NCBI RefSeq assembly: GCF_905220705.1
Contig: NZ_CAJNAT010000002.1
Location: 62,001-126,000 of the forward strand
DNA length: 64,000 nucleotides
DNA from: Paraburkholderia domus
GTDB lineage: Bacteria; Pseudomonadota; Gammaproteobacteria; Burkholderiales; Burkholderiaceae
Direction of reading: 5' to 3'
In this document: in pieces, positions 54,551 through 63,996 of the stretch
Numbering within the stretch: position 1 is the stretch's first letter
Layout of the letters: each line of letters opens with the position of its first letter
The notes under the pieces: generated by a model
The model's input: only the letters and a program-made list of their open reading frames with translations
Database searches by the model: none
What the model was told of the DNA's origin: nothing
Program-made: the position numbers and the translations under genes

Positions 54551-55142
54551 CGGTCGGCAGGAGGCTGGGGCCGCAACGTTGCAGGAGCAGGTGGCTTGCG
54601 CGGTGGGCGGCCGTGGCGCGGCGGAATTCGACACGGCCTGCCTTGACGCGACAGGCGCGAGTGCTTTCGATGAGCGTCGTTTCCGGCATGCGCTGGGGCG
54701 CTTTGCCACCGGCGTCGTGGTGATTTCGACCGGCCGTGGCGACGCAATGCACGCGATGACCGCCAATGCCTTCATGTCCGGTTCACTCAAACCGCCACTG
54801 ATCGTCGTGTCGGTCGGGCACCGTGCGCGCATGCACGAGCGTCTGATGAACAGCGCGATGTTCGGCGTGAGTGTGTTGTCCGACGCTCAGGAACCCCATA
54901 GCCGCCACTTCGCCGGCGAGCCGCAGCGCTGGCTCGCACCGCGCTTCGCGCCGGTGGACGGCTTGCCGGACGTGGTGCTGCTCGAACACGCCGCGGCCCG
55001 TTTCGCGGCGCGCGTGGTGGACCGGCATCCGTGCGGCGACCACACGCTCTTTGTCGGCGAAGTGCTGGTGTTCTCGCTCGACGAACACGCGCCGCTGATC
55101 TTTTTTGGCGGGCGCTATGGGTCGGTGGCCCCACCGCTTTGA
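54525..55142 (+). CDS. Flavin reductase-like protein (HpaC/FMN-binding split barrel)
   Basis: 205 aa. After a 45-residue extension of uncertain translation, the split-barrel flavin reductase fold is clear: [56 protein letters not shown] and [12 protein letters not shown]. Such proteins reduce FMN/FAD with NAD(P)H and pass it to a partner monooxygenase. No classical monooxygenase is in this row, but the ACAD-fold flavoprotein of the divergent operon, which lacks the usual catalytic Glu, is a plausible partner. It overlaps the cupin gene and is last in the row. Confidence 0.86.
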   Translation: MQARVRHTDGRQEAGAATLQEQVACAVGGRGAAEFDTACLDATGASAFDERRFRHALGRFATGVVVISTGRGDAMHAMTANAFMSGSLKPPLIVVSVGHRARMHERLMNSAMFGVSVLSDAQEPHSRHFAGEPQRWLAPRFAPVDGLPDVVLLEHAAARFAARVVDRHPCGDHTLFVGEVLVFSLDEHAPLIFFGGRYGSVAPPL

Positions 55143-55636
55143 GACACCGCTTACATCGGCGCTTGCAAACCCGGTCACAACGCCGGTCACAGTACTGATC
55201 ATGACCGGCGCCTGTCAATGCGGTGCGTTCGCCGAATTTCCTTTCGAATCCGCCTGCGTTTTCGGCATTCAATTACCAACCAGGTTCGACGTCCGAAACG
55301 CCGCGTCGTCGCGCCAGTCTTTTTGCGCCTGTCCGAAACCGCCCAGGGGGCGTGGATCAGACAATTCGTTTCGCTACGTGCGTCTTCGCACTATGCAAAT
55401 TTTGCAACGCAGGCACGCTTGGGACGCAAGCTTATGGCCCGTCAAAACATGCGGCGTTACAAGGAAGAAACAATTCTTCAGAGGGATAACCCTCTCAGGA
55501 GGTTTCCCAACTGGCGCAACCGTTTTGAAGCTAGCAACGTATCGTAAAAGAACAATGACACACCGATAAAACGACACACTAGGGCCACTTGATCAACAGG
55601 CTACGCGGGGGCAAACACCGCTTCGGGGAGAGGATC
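55143..55636. other. 494-bp gap before the FadR-type regulator
   Basis: No gene supported. Short frames lack ribosome sites. A 6-bp stem AGAGGG/CCCTCT with an ATAA loop lies at 55480-55495. The A+T-rich stretch at 55525-55580 (GATAAAACGACACAC) probably carries the regulator's promoter. Confidence 0.4.
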
Positions 55637-56356
55637 ATGGAACAGGCAAACAAAGATCGATCGCTGGTCAGCAAAGTCATGGATGGGCTCGTGACCGGCA
55701 TCGTCGAAGAGAAGTACGGCGCCATCCTGCCACCGCAGGATGTGCTGTCGAAGGAGTTCGACGTCAGCCGCACCGTCATGCGCGAGGCGCTGTCGATGCT
55801 GCTCGCGCGCGACATGCTGGACGTGCGGCCCAAGATCGGCACGCGCATCCGGCCGATGAGCGATTGGCGCATGATCGACGAGGACGTCGTGAACTGGCGT
55901 TTTCGCGCGAAGCCCGATCCGCTGTTTCTGCGCGACGTGATCGAGTTTCGCATCCTGATCGAACCGCGCGCTTCGGCGCAGGCGGCCGCGCGGGGGAGTG
56001 CCGCCGACATTGCGGCGATCCGCGAGGCGTTCGACGCGTTCCGTGTGATCCGGCCGGACGAGCCCGGCTATCAGACTGCCGACGAACTCTTCCACGCGCG
56101 CATCGTGGTGGCGAGCGGCAACCAGTTCTTCAAGCAGATGGCGGCGATCATTCGCGGCGCGCTGTCGACCGTGAATCCGATCGTCAGTCAGAAAGAGGGT
56201 TTGTGGGAGAAAGCGGTGAGCACGCATCAACGCGTGGTCGAAGCGATCGAACGGCGCGATCCGAAGGAAGCGGAGATCGCCTCGCTGGCGATGATCGATT
56301 TCACCGCGGAAGGGATTGGCAGCAACTTTACCCCGGAGCCGCCGGTGCACGGCTGA
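55637..56356 (+). CDS. FadR/GntR-family regulator (FCD domain)
   Basis: 239 aa from the ATG at 55637 after GGGGAGAGGATC. The GntR winged helix spans residues about 8-75 (VMDGLVTGIVEEKYGAILPP, LSKEFDVSRTVMREALSML). The FCD ligand-binding domain follows, with the metal-binding pattern spread through FRILIEPRASAQAA, ELFHARIVVASGN and STHQRVVEAIERRD. Members control sugar-acid catabolism (gluconate, galactonate and similar). The next gene is a Gfo/Idh/MocA oxidoreductase in the same direction, 138 bp away, which could be its target. A short stem (AGCCGCC/GGCGGCT, about 56363-56379) lies between them. Confidence 0.9.
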   Translation: MEQANKDRSLVSKVMDGLVTGIVEEKYGAILPPQDVLSKEFDVSRTVMREALSMLLARDMLDVRPKIGTRIRPMSDWRMIDEDVVNWRFRAKPDPLFLRDVIEFRILIEPRASAQAAARGSAADIAAIREAFDAFRVIRPDEPGYQTADELFHARIVVASGNQFFKQMAAIIRGALSTVNPIVSQKEGLWEKAVSTHQRVVEAIERRDPKEAEIASLAMIDFTAEGIGSNFTPEPPVHG

Positions 56357-56494
56357 GCGTAGCCGCCAAGGCGGCTTAAGTTGCCTTCCTTCAGGGACTT
56401 TGCATAACGAACGGCGCGGCAATATGGCTGCGCAGGCCCACGCGGCTTGCGTCACAATAGCGCCTGTTCTAAACCGCACAGACTCGAAGGAACG

Positions 56495-57493
56495 ATGACA
56501 AACGCAATGCAAGGAACCCGCTCGGGTGACACGGTTCGCTGGGGGATCGTGGGGACGGGCCACATTGCCCGTCGCTTTGCTCAAGGACTCACTCATGTGC
56601 CGCATGCGCAGTTGACCGCGCTGTGGTCACGTCGCGCCGAACCGGCCATGGCCTTCGCCGAAGAATTCGGTGGTGAGGTGTGTGCGAATTTCGAGGCGCT
56701 GCTCGCCAGCGGTATCGACGCGCTTTATATCGCCACCGTCCAGGACAGTCACGCCGACTACGCGATCGCTGCGCTGCAAGCCGGTCTGCACGTGCTGTGC
56801 GAAAAACCCGCCACCATCAACAAGCCGCAACTCGAGCGCGTGCTCGAGGTCGCTCGCGCTGAGCAACGGCTTTTCATGGAAGCCATGAAGCCGCCGTTCT
56901 ATCCGCTCTACAGAAAGTTGCGCGCGCATCTGGATGCCGAGCCGATCGGCGAGGTGGGTCTCGTGCGCGCCGGCTGTTCGGTGCCGGGCGTGCCGGACAA
57001 TCATCCGTCTCTGTCGTACGAGCATGCGGGCGGCGCGCTGCTCGATATCGGCATCTACGAGATCTTTCTCGCGGTCGACTGGCTCGGCGCGCCGCGTGAG
57101 GTGCAGACGCTCGGGCGGCTCGGCTCGACCGGCGTCGATACGTTCGCGAGCCTGAACAGCCAGCATGAACGCGGCATCGCGCAGCTGTTTTGCGGGCTGG
57201 ACATGTACGGCAAGGGCGACGCGTTGCTGATGGCCAAGGGCGGCCATGTCACGATTCACGAACCCTGGTGGAATCCGGCGCGCGCGACGATCCGGTACGC
57301 CGACGGTCGTGTGGTCGAGCTCGACGAACCGTTCGTGGGCGGCGGTTTGAACTACGAAACCGCGCATTTTTGCGAGCTGATTCGAGCCGGGCAGATTGAA
57401 AGCCCGCTGATGTCGCATAGCAAGTCGCTGCAGATGATCGAGATGGCCGATGCCGCGCGGGCCGCGTTGGGACTTAAGTTCCCGGGGGAGTGA
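56495..57493 (+). CDS. Gfo/Idh/MocA-family oxidoreductase
   Basis: 332 aa from the ATG at 56495 after GAAGGAACG. The NAD(P)-binding N-terminal half has RWGIVGTGHIARRFAQGL and the family motif LHVLCEKPATINKPQLERVL, with the Glu-Lys-Pro of the cofactor/substrate site. The C-terminal half has EAMKPPFYPLYRKL and GGALLDIGIYEIFLAVDWLG, typical of dihydrodiol-dehydrogenase/xylose-dehydrogenase-like members. It probably oxidises or reduces a sugar or polyol. A FadR-type regulator lies upstream and a signal peptidase gene downstream; the latter is probably unrelated in function. Confidence 0.9.
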   Translation: MTNAMQGTRSGDTVRWGIVGTGHIARRFAQGLTHVPHAQLTALWSRRAEPAMAFAEEFGGEVCANFEALLASGIDALYIATVQDSHADYAIAALQAGLHVLCEKPATINKPQLERVLEVARAEQRLFMEAMKPPFYPLYRKLRAHLDAEPIGEVGLVRAGCSVPGVPDNHPSLSYEHAGGALLDIGIYEIFLAVDWLGAPREVQTLGRLGSTGVDTFASLNSQHERGIAQLFCGLDMYGKGDALLMAKGGHVTIHEPWWNPARATIRYADGRVVELDEPFVGGGLNYETAHFCELIRAGQIESPLMSHSKSLQMIEMADAARAALGLKFPGE

Positions 57494-57616
57494 GAGGGCT
57501 CCGTTGCCGCGTTGCTTTCAGCGGCGGTGGTACGATTTGCCCGGGTGCGCGGACTCGAATGAAAAAGAGCCCGCCTGCCCGCAGCTTTCGATCACCTTCC
57601 ACCGGAGCCGCCTGCG

Positions 57617-58315
57617 ATGCGCATGCTTGGAAAAATGTGGCGCGACAACAAGAGCTTCGTTGCCTTTCTGTTCCTGATGGTGCTGTTCCGCAGCGCCGTG
57701 GCCGACTGGAACGTCGTGCCAAGCGGCTCGATGTTGCCGACGATCCGCGAAGGCGACCGGATTTTCGTCGACAAGATGGCCTACGATCTGCGCGTGCCGC
57801 TCACCCATATCACGATCGCGCATCTGCACGATCCGCAGCGTGGCGATATTGTCACGATCGATTCTTCGGCGGCACATGAGTTGATCGTCAAGCGTCTGAT
57901 CGGCTTGCCTGGCGACAGCGTCGCCATGCGCGACAACGTGCTGTATGTGAACGGCGTGCGCGCGGACTACCAGCCGCTGCATCTGAAGCCGCTGCCGGGC
58001 GATGCGACATCTCCCGGCGACTATCTCACCGAACGCTTCGACGGGGTTGTGCACATCGTGCGGCTTGCGCCTGACGCGCCGAGTCCGCGCGATTCGTTCG
58101 GGCCGGTGGTCGTGCCCTCAGGCGAGTATCTGATGCTCGGCGACAATCGTGACGACAGCGCCGACTCGCGCTACTTCGGCTTCTTTCCGCGCAAGGAACT
58201 GATGGGGCGTACGCGCCACGTTGCGTATTCGCTCGACGCGGATCACTACTACAAACCGCGCTTCGAGCGCTTCGGCGCGCCGCTGGATGCGGCGTCGCTA
58301 GGCGCCAGCCGGTAG
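57617..58315 (+). CDS. lepB: Signal peptidase I, second copy type
   Basis: Membrane-bound serine peptidase of 232 aa that removes Sec/Tat leaders at the periplasmic face. One N-terminal transmembrane segment (residues about 12-30) is present, against the two seen in the usual proteobacterial LepB. Box B is VVPSGSMLPTI with the nucleophile Ser38, box D is VKRLIGLPGDSVAMRDN with the general-base Lys, and box E is LGDNRDDSADSRYFG. It is shorter than the main lepB linked to lepA-rnc, which suggests a second, perhaps specialised enzyme. A second ATG lies two codons in. Confidence 0.92.
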   Translation: MRMLGKMWRDNKSFVAFLFLMVLFRSAVADWNVVPSGSMLPTIREGDRIFVDKMAYDLRVPLTHITIAHLHDPQRGDIVTIDSSAAHELIVKRLIGLPGDSVAMRDNVLYVNGVRADYQPLHLKPLPGDATSPGDYLTERFDGVVHIVRLAPDAPSPRDSFGPVVVPSGEYLMLGDNRDDSADSRYFGFFPRKELMGRTRHVAYSLDADHYYKPRFERFGAPLDAASLGASR

Positions 58316-58336
58316 TTGAGCGTGCGGTATTGGGCC

Positions 58337-58996
58337 TCAGTGACGCGACGGCAGCGCCAGACGCTTTTCGTACCAGTGCTGCACCCACTCGAGTACCTGG
58401 CATAGCACCCAGTAGACGGCGGCTGCCGCGAGGTACAGCGGCAGCGGCTGATAGGTCGACGCGATGATCTCCTGCGCGCTGCGCAGCAATTCGGTCACGG
58501 TAATCACCGACACCAGCGACGTATCCTTGATCAGGCTGATCAAGCTGTTCGACAGACTCGGCACGGCAATGCGCAAGGCCTGCGGCGCAATCACGTAGCG
58601 CAGCGTCTGGCGTCGCGAGAGCCCCAGGCTATAAGCCGCCAGCCACTGGCCGTTGGGAATGCCGAGAATCGCGCCGCGCATGCTCTCCGACAGGTACGCG
58701 GCGACGTTCGCCGACAACGCGATCACGCCCGCGGGTGTCGGATCGAGCGAAATACCGAGACTCGGCAAGCCGTAATAGATCACGAAGATCTGTACCAGCA
58801 GCGGCGTGCCGCGGAACACGCTCACGTAAATGCGCGCGATCCAGTTCAATGCGCGGTTGTGGCTGATGCCCATCACTGCGAGCACGGCACCGGCAAGCAG
58901 GCCGAAAATCATCGACAGAACCGCGAACTTGACCGTCAGGACGGCGCCCTGTGCAAGCACAGGAAGCGATTGGACGAGCAGGGAAGTGGTGGACAT
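58337..58996 (-). CDS. ABC transporter permease, polar amino acid/cystine type
   Basis: 219 aa inner-membrane permease of the HisM/GlnP/TcyB family, with five hydrophobic segments. The ATPase-contact EAA loop reads ANVAAYLSESMRGAILGIPN, then GLSRRQTLRYVIAPQALR. It follows the solute-binding protein gene (59121) in the same direction, with a strong hairpin between, so its expression may be lower than that of the binding protein. The ATPase gene is not in the window; it may be elsewhere or shared. Substrate class by similarity: polar amino acids, possibly cystine. Confidence 0.9.
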   Translation of the reverse strand: MSTTSLLVQSLPVLAQGAVLTVKFAVLSMIFGLLAGAVLAVMGISHNRALNWIARIYVSVFRGTPLLVQIFVIYYGLPSLGISLDPTPAGVIALSANVAAYLSESMRGAILGIPNGQWLAAYSLGLSRRQTLRYVIAPQALRIAVPSLSNSLISLIKDTSLVSVITVTELLRSAQEIIASTYQPLPLYLAAAAVYWVLCQVLEWVQHWYEKRLALPSRH

Positions 58997-59070
58997 GAGC
59001 AGTGGCTAGGGTTGGCGCGGCAAAGCGCACATCATAAACGGTGGCCGGCGTGGGCCCGGAGCTGTAAAAG

Positions 59071-59104
59071 CGAAGGGCGGCATCGCCGACGATGCCGCCC
59101 TTCG
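59071..59104 (-). terminator. Strong hairpin between binding-protein and permease genes
   Basis: 15-bp perfect stem CGAAGGGCGGCATCG/CGATGCCGCCCTTCG with a CCGA loop. Read leftwards it is followed by CTTTTACAG, a short U-run. It lies 17 bp after the binding-protein stop and 75 bp before the permease start. It probably ends or attenuates transcription so that more binding protein than permease is made, or protects the upstream mRNA. Confidence 0.75.
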
Positions 59105-59120
59105 TTTCATACAGCGCGCT

Positions 59121-59915
59121 TTACTTGAGCGGCTTGCTGACGTCGATGCCGAACCACTTGTCCGAGATCTTCGAGAACGTGCCGTCCGCTTCGAGCTGGG
59201 TCATCGCGTCGTCGATCGCCTTGGCGAACTTCGGATTGCCCTTCCTGAACGGAATGCCCGACGGGTTACCGGCGGCAAGCGTCGCGCCCGTGCGCAGCGG
59301 CAATTGCGAGTTCTTCATCAGATAGGCGAGCATCAGGCGGTCGTTCAGCGCCGCGTCCAGACGGCCGGAGGCCAAGTCGCGCAGGTATTCAGGCGCGCCC
59401 GGATACGTCTTCACGTCGATGCCCGGCACCGACTTCGCCATGTCCATGTAGTTCGTGCCCAGACCGACGCCGAGCTTCTTGCCCTTCAGATCGTCGAGCG
59501 ATTTGAACTGGCGGGTGTCGTCCTTACGCTGGATCAGTTGAGCAGCCGAATACGTGTACGCCGGCGAGAAGTCGAGCGCCTGTTTGCGCGCGTCGGTGAT
59601 GCCGACCTGGTTGACGATCACGTCGAACTTGTTCGCCTGCAGACCGGCGATGATGCCGCTCCATTCGGTCGTGACGAATTCCGGCTTCACGCCGAGCTTG
59701 GCTGCAACGGCCTTGGCGATGTCGACGTCATAACCCACCAGTTCGCCCGACGGCGCTTTCGAATTGAACGGGGGGAAGGTGCCTTCCAGGCCGACGCGCA
59801 ACGTGCCGCGTTGTTTGACCTGATCGAGCAGGTCGTCTGCGTGGGCAGTGACAGCAGTGAACGATGCGCCGATCAGGCCGGCGACGAGCATCTTTTTCAG
59901 CAAGCCAAATTTCAT
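59121..59915 (-). CDS. Periplasmic polar amino acid (cystine)-binding protein
   Basis: 264 aa. The N-terminal leader is MKFGLLKKMLVAGLIGASFT with cleavage expected after TAHA. Family 3 binding-protein signatures follow: GTLRVGLEGTFPPFNSKAPS, GYDVDIAKAVAAKLG, GIIAGLQANKFDVIVNQVG, and FRKGNPKFAKAIDDAMTQL near the end. The GIIAGLQANKFD style is that of FliY/TcyA cystine-binding proteins. It is upstream of the permease at 58337. The 183 bp before its start code for nothing and hold its promoter. Confidence 0.9.
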   Translation of the reverse strand: MKFGLLKKMLVAGLIGASFTAVTAHADDLLDQVKQRGTLRVGLEGTFPPFNSKAPSGELVGYDVDIAKAVAAKLGVKPEFVTTEWSGIIAGLQANKFDVIVNQVGITDARKQALDFSPAYTYSAAQLIQRKDDTRQFKSLDDLKGKKLGVGLGTNYMDMAKSVPGIDVKTYPGAPEYLRDLASGRLDAALNDRLMLAYLMKNSQLPLRTGATLAAGNPSGIPFRKGNPKFAKAIDDAMTQLEADGTFSKISDKWFGIDVSKPLK

Positions 59916-60098
59916 CGTGTTCCTTTTTGTTCGTCTGGCGTTTTAACAGACGAAAGCATAACAAAGCAGACTATCGAAACCTAAATATCGTTTGTTTATG
60001 TCTATATTACTGATGCGGATTGGGTGCCGATTCGTTGTGCAGCCCCGGCGCTGACCGAGCGTGCAGCCTGCACATCCCGCGCGCCCGAAGGCCGCCGC

Positions 60099-61121
60099 TT
60101 AGCGCAGCGCCTGCGCGCATTCGGCCACCAGCGCCGGTCCGCGGTAAATGAAGCCGGTATAGAGTTGCACCAGCGAAGCGCCCGCCGCGAGCTTCGCGCG
60201 CGCATCCTCGCCGGAAAAAATCCCGCCCACGCCGATGATCGGCACCGTTTCGCCGACTTCCGAGCGCAGTTTGCGGATCACTTCGTTCGACGCGTCGAAC
60301 ACCGGCTTGCCCGACAGGCCGCCGGCTTCGTCGCCGTATTGCATGCCGGTCACGGCGGTACGCGACAGCGTGGTGTTGGTGGCGATCACGCCTTCGAACT
60401 TGTGGCGCAGCAGCGTATCGGCGATCGATTTGATCTGTTCGTCGTCGAGGTCCGGCGCGATCTTCAGTGCGAGCGGCACCAGCTTGCCGTGCATGTCGGC
60501 CAGCCGCTGCTGCTTGTCTTTCAGCGCGGCGAGCAGCGCGTCGAGTTCACCCGCGCCTTGCAGCTGGCGCAGATTCTTCGTATTCGGCGACGAGATGTTG
60601 ACCGTCACGTAGCTCGCAAACGGGTACACGCGTTCGAGGCAGTACAGATAGTCTTCGGCGGCGCGTTCGATCGGTGTGTCGGCGTTCTTGCCGATGTTCA
60701 GCCCGAGCGTGCCGCGATAGCGCGCGGCCTGCACGTTCTTGACGAACTGGTCGACGCCCGCGTTGTTGAAGCCCATCCGATTGATCACGGCATTCGCCTG
60801 CGGCAGGCGGAACATGCGCGGGCGCGGATTGCCCGGCTGTGCGCGCGGCGTGACCGTGCCCACTTCGATGAAACCGAAGCCGAGCGCCGCCAGACCGTCG
60901 ATGCACGCGCCGTCCTTGTCGAGGCCCGCGGCGAGCCCGACCGGGTTCTTGAACGTCAGCCCCATCACGGTGCGCGGCGCATCGGGCACGCGTGGCGCGA
61001 GCGCGCCTGCAAGGCCGGTGCGGCCGGCGGCGCCGAGGATGCGCAAGGTCAGGTGGTGAGCGTCTTCCGCGTCCATGCGAAAGAGTTGGGCGCGTACGAG
61101 CGGGTAGAGGGAACTGAACAC
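60099..61121 (-). CDS. pyrD: Dihydroorotate dehydrogenase (quinone), class 2
   Basis: Membrane-associated flavoprotein of de novo pyrimidine synthesis, 340 aa from a GTG start at about 61121; an in-frame ATG at 61160 adds 13 residues not seen in relatives. The N-terminal quinone-entry helices are [20 protein letters not shown]. The barrel has [20 protein letters not shown] (FMN site), [15 protein letters not shown] with the class 2 catalytic Ser, and IATNTTLSR. It ends [20 protein letters not shown]. It lies after bpt and aat in the same direction, a common Burkholderiaceae arrangement. Confidence 0.95.
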   Translation of the reverse strand: MFSSLYPLVRAQLFRMDAEDAHHLTLRILGAAGRTGLAGALAPRVPDAPRTVMGLTFKNPVGLAAGLDKDGACIDGLAALGFGFIEVGTVTPRAQPGNPRPRMFRLPQANAVINRMGFNNAGVDQFVKNVQAARYRGTLGLNIGKNADTPIERAAEDYLYCLERVYPFASYVTVNISSPNTKNLRQLQGAGELDALLAALKDKQQRLADMHGKLVPLALKIAPDLDDEQIKSIADTLLRHKFEGVIATNTTLSRTAVTGMQYGDEAGGLSGKPVFDASNEVIRKLRSEVGETVPIIGVGGIFSGEDARAKLAAGASLVQLYTGFIYRGPALVAECAQALR

Positions 61122-61236
61122 GGGACGAAGCCGGGCGGCCGGAAAATGGTAACCCTCCATTTTACCGGCTTTAGGGCATTAATGAGACTAACTGGGAGGG
61201 GCGCGTAGGCGTGAATGCCTAGGCCGCGCACAATCG

Positions 61237-62061
61237 CTACGGCCGCAGCGGTCCGCGCCTGTTGCCCTGAATCGCCAGATCGACCGGCGGCAGATCGACG
61301 TTGGCGGGATCGAGCACCTTCCAGGCACCGTCGATCAAGCCTTCGAGGGGCCGGAAATTCGCCTTGTACGCCATCTTCGGACTCTCGCGAATCCAGTAAC
61401 CGAGGTACACGTAGGGCAGCTTGAGGCTCTTCGCCTGTTCGATCTGCCAGTAGATGTTGTAGGTGCCGAAGCTGGTGTGCGGCAGACCCGGTTCGAAGAA
61501 CGTATAGACCGACGAGAGCCCGTCACCGAGGATGTCGATCATGCTGATCATGCGCAGAATGCCCGGCGCGTCCGGATGATCCGGCAGCGGCTCGCGAAAC
61601 TCGACCAGCCGCGAGTTGATCCGACTCTGCAGCAGGAACTGTTCATACTGGTCGCGGCTGTCGCGGTCCATGCCGCCGCCGGCATGCCGTGCCGACTGAT
61701 AACGCATGTAGAGCGCGTAGTGCTCTTCGTCGTAATGCAGTGGGGCGACCGTTGCGATCAACTCGCCGTGCTTCTTCCAGACCCGGCGCTGCGTGCGGTT
61801 CGCCACGAAATGATCGACCGGCACGCGCACTGGCACGCAGGCGCGGCAGCCATCGCAATACGGGCGGTAAGTGAACACACCCGAACGGCGGAAGCCGGCT
61901 TTGACGAGGTCGGTATAGACGTCGGAGTTGATCAGGTGACTGGGCGTGGCGACTTGCGAGCGCGCGATGCGTCCATCCAGATAGCTGCAGGGATAGGGCG
62001 CCGTTGCATAAAATTGCAGCGCGGAAAGCGGGGAAAGAGGCAGCTCGTTGGGATGAGTCAC
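61237..62061 (-). CDS. bpt: Aspartate/glutamate leucyl-tRNA-protein transferase (Bpt)
   Basis: 274 aa from a GTG at 62061 ([18 protein letters not shown]). It moves leucine from Leu-tRNA to N-terminal Asp/Glu of proteins, feeding the ClpS/ClpAP N-degron pathway. The Cys-rich N-terminal motif is present: [11 protein letters not shown], then [19 protein letters not shown]. The C-terminal transferase domain has [20 protein letters not shown] and [20 protein letters not shown]. An in-frame extension upstream has no family match. It sits directly after aat, its functional partner for N-terminal Lys/Arg. Confidence 0.95.
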   Translation of the reverse strand: MTHPNELPLSPLSALQFYATAPYPCSYLDGRIARSQVATPSHLINSDVYTDLVKAGFRRSGVFTYRPYCDGCRACVPVRVPVDHFVANRTQRRVWKKHGELIATVAPLHYDEEHYALYMRYQSARHAGGGMDRDSRDQYEQFLLQSRINSRLVEFREPLPDHPDAPGILRMISMIDILGDGLSSVYTFFEPGLPHTSFGTYNIYWQIEQAKSLKLPYVYLGYWIRESPKMAYKANFRPLEGLIDGAWKVLDPANVDLPPVDLAIQGNRRGPLRP

Positions 62062-62177
62062 GTTGGCAGCTCTCGAAGCGTCTCTGGTATTGCAAACCCG
62101 GCGCCTTGCGGTTGTCAACCCGCGGCTCGTGACCCGCGGCTCGGTAGGCGGCGGATCCGGATTCGGCCTGATTTTTC

Positions 62178-62915
62178 CTACGCCGTTGGCGCGACGACAT
62201 CGCGCAATACGGTCTTGTCGAAGTGCCAGGGAATCGGCGGTGCGTCGACAGACGCGCGAACATGCGCGATGAACGCTTTGCGCGCGATCTCGCGGCCGCC
62301 CAGCGACGCCAGATGCGACGTGTTCTGCTGGCAGTCTATCATTTCTATTTCGTGACGGCGCAAGTGTCCGACAAGCGCGGCCAGCGCCATTTTCGAGGCG
62401 TCGGTGACCTCCGCGAACATCGATTCGCCGAAGAACATCCGGCCGAAAGACACGCCATACAAACCGCCTACGCGCTCGCCTTCGAACCAGGTCTCGATGC
62501 TGTGCGCATCGCCCATCCGGTGCAGCGACGAATACGCTTCGACCACGTCGGCCGTGATCCACGTGCCGCGCTGGCCGCGCCGCGGCGCCTGCGCACAGGC
62601 GCGCATCACAGCAGCAAAATCATGGTCGACACGGATTTCCCAAGCATCTTCGCGCAGCACACGCTTGAGCGTCTTGCGCAGCGACGGCGACAGTTTGAAC
62701 TCGGCAGGGCGCAGGATCATGCGCGGATCGGGACTCCACCACAAGACCGGCTGGCCGTCTGAATACCACGGGAAGATGCCGCGCCGATAGGCGTCGATCA
62801 GCCGCGACGGCAGCAGGTCGCCGCTCGCGGCGAGCAGGCCGGGTGCCCCGCTTGTCGCGCCGAGCGCGCGCTCGACGGAGGGAAACGGATCGTCAGGTCC
62901 GAGCCAGGGAACCAT
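62178..62915 (-). CDS. aat: Leucyl/phenylalanyl-tRNA-protein transferase
   Basis: 245 aa, adds Leu or Phe from tRNA to N-terminal Lys/Arg of proteins for ClpAP degradation. The signatures are complete: [70 protein letters not shown] and [16 protein letters not shown], then [15 protein letters not shown]. It lies 9 bp after the NUDIX gene's stop and upstream of bpt, so the three are probably one transcript with pyrD behind. Confidence 0.96.
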   Translation of the reverse strand: MVPWLGPDDPFPSVERALGATSGAPGLLAASGDLLPSRLIDAYRRGIFPWYSDGQPVLWWSPDPRMILRPAEFKLSPSLRKTLKRVLREDAWEIRVDHDFAAVMRACAQAPRRGQRGTWITADVVEAYSSLHRMGDAHSIETWFEGERVGGLYGVSFGRMFFGESMFAEVTDASKMALAALVGHLRRHEIEMIDCQQNTSHLASLGGREIARKAFIAHVRASVDAPPIPWHFDKTVLRDVVAPTA

Positions 62916-62924
62916 GCGCGCCGC

Positions 62925-63470
62925 TCAACCTTCGCGCAGCGAGCGGAAGATATCGCCCGTGTGCAGCCCGAAGCTGCCGGCGGCGCGGTCGGCGAAAAAG
63001 AAACGCAAGGTCTGGCCAACGGTCGGGAAGGCGATCTCATCCCACGGAATTTCGTGTTCTTCGAAGAGTTTCACTTCGAGGCTTTCCTCGCCGGCCGCGA
63101 TGTCGAGGTCGAGCAGGCGCGCCATATAGAACAGATGCACCTGATGGACATGTGGCACGTTCAGCAGCGAAAACAGGCTCTGCACCTCGACGCGCGCGCC
63201 GGCTTCTTCCAGCGTTTCGCGCGAAGCCGCTTCGGCGGTGGTTTCGCCCATTTCCATGAAACCTGCCGGCAACGTCCAGTAGCCGTAGCGCGGTTCGATC
63301 GCGCGACGGCACAGCAGCACTTTTTCGTCCCAGACCGGAACGGTGCCGACCACGTTGCGCGGATTCTGATAATGCACCGTGCCGCAACTGCCGCATACGA
63401 AGCGCTCGCGGTTGTCGCCCGGCGGAATGCTCAGGCTGACGCCGTGGCCGCAGACAGAACAGAATTTCAT
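62925..63470 (-). CDS. NUDIX hydrolase with N-terminal zinc ribbon
   Basis: 181 aa. The first 35 residues form a zinc ribbon (MKFCSVCGHG, then FVCGSCGTVHYQNP: two CxxC pairs), as in NADH pyrophosphatase-like NUDIX proteins. The NUDIX box is GFMEMGETTAEAASRETLEE followed by AGA, with every consensus Gly and Glu present, so Mg2+-dependent cleavage of a nucleoside diphosphate derivative is expected. The NudC-specific SQPWPFPxS motif is not seen, so the substrate remains open. It is first gene of the leftward NUDIX-aat-bpt row. Confidence 0.92.
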   Translation of the reverse strand: MKFCSVCGHGVSLSIPPGDNRERFVCGSCGTVHYQNPRNVVGTVPVWDEKVLLCRRAIEPRYGYWTLPAGFMEMGETTAEAASRETLEEAGARVEVQSLFSLLNVPHVHQVHLFYMARLLDLDIAAGEESLEVKLFEEHEIPWDEIAFPTVGQTLRFFFADRAAGSFGLHTGDIFRSLREG

Positions 63471-63898
63471 AGGAAGGGGACGAGAAAGAGTGATGGGAGT
63501 TTATCACTGGGGCGAGCTTTGCCGGGAGCGGGCCATGGCGGTGTGCGCCAGATAGTGCGGGGTGAGGATATTGCACGAGTCAGGTCCCGCTGGCGCGTGT
63601 GCCTATCACGACCATTGGGGAAGAATGCGGATCTGTTTGGAGTCCGGATCAATGGGCGCGAGCGAAAGCGACAGGTGGTGCTCGGGAGGCAGTTGCGGTG
63701 CCGAGCGGAATCCGGCTTTGCCAAAGATTTTGGTGCTCTTCCGGCTACGGGAGGGAGCGCGGAAACGATGCCTGCAATTCGGCTTGCAGAACGCGCGCAA
63801 CCGGCCAGGCGGAGAACGAGAGGCAGAAAACAAAAAAGGCCTGCCGGTTGGGCAAGCCTTTGATGTTGTTTCGACGTTTCGAACCGCATTTAGATACT
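63471..63898. other. Gap between the NUDIX gene and tRNA-fMet
   Basis: 428 bases. Frames here have no ribosome site or known motif and probably are non-coding. The right end holds the tRNA terminator at 63832-63860. A promoter for the NUDIX-aat-bpt row should lie near 63480-63560. Confidence 0.4.
63832..63860 (-). terminator. Terminator of tRNA-fMet
   Basis: Stem AAGGCCTGCC/GGCAAGCCTT with one mismatch and a short loop, followed leftwards by six U (the A-run at 63832-63837). It lies 39 bases after the tRNA 3' end. Confidence 0.82.
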
Positions 63899-63975
<77 letters not shown>

Positions 63976-63990
63976 TCCGTCGAAGAAAAT

Positions 63991-63996
63991 ATTATA
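63991..63996 (-). promoter_or_regulatory. -10 box of the tRNA-fMet promoter
   Basis: TATAAT on the leftward strand, 16 bases before the tRNA 5' end. The -35 element would lie beyond the right edge of the window. Confidence 0.7.

Noticed and set aside
63467..63889. A 140-codon leftward frame between NUDIX and tRNA-fMet
   Set aside because: It overlaps the tRNA terminator, is rich in Arg/Pro/Ser, and has no motif.
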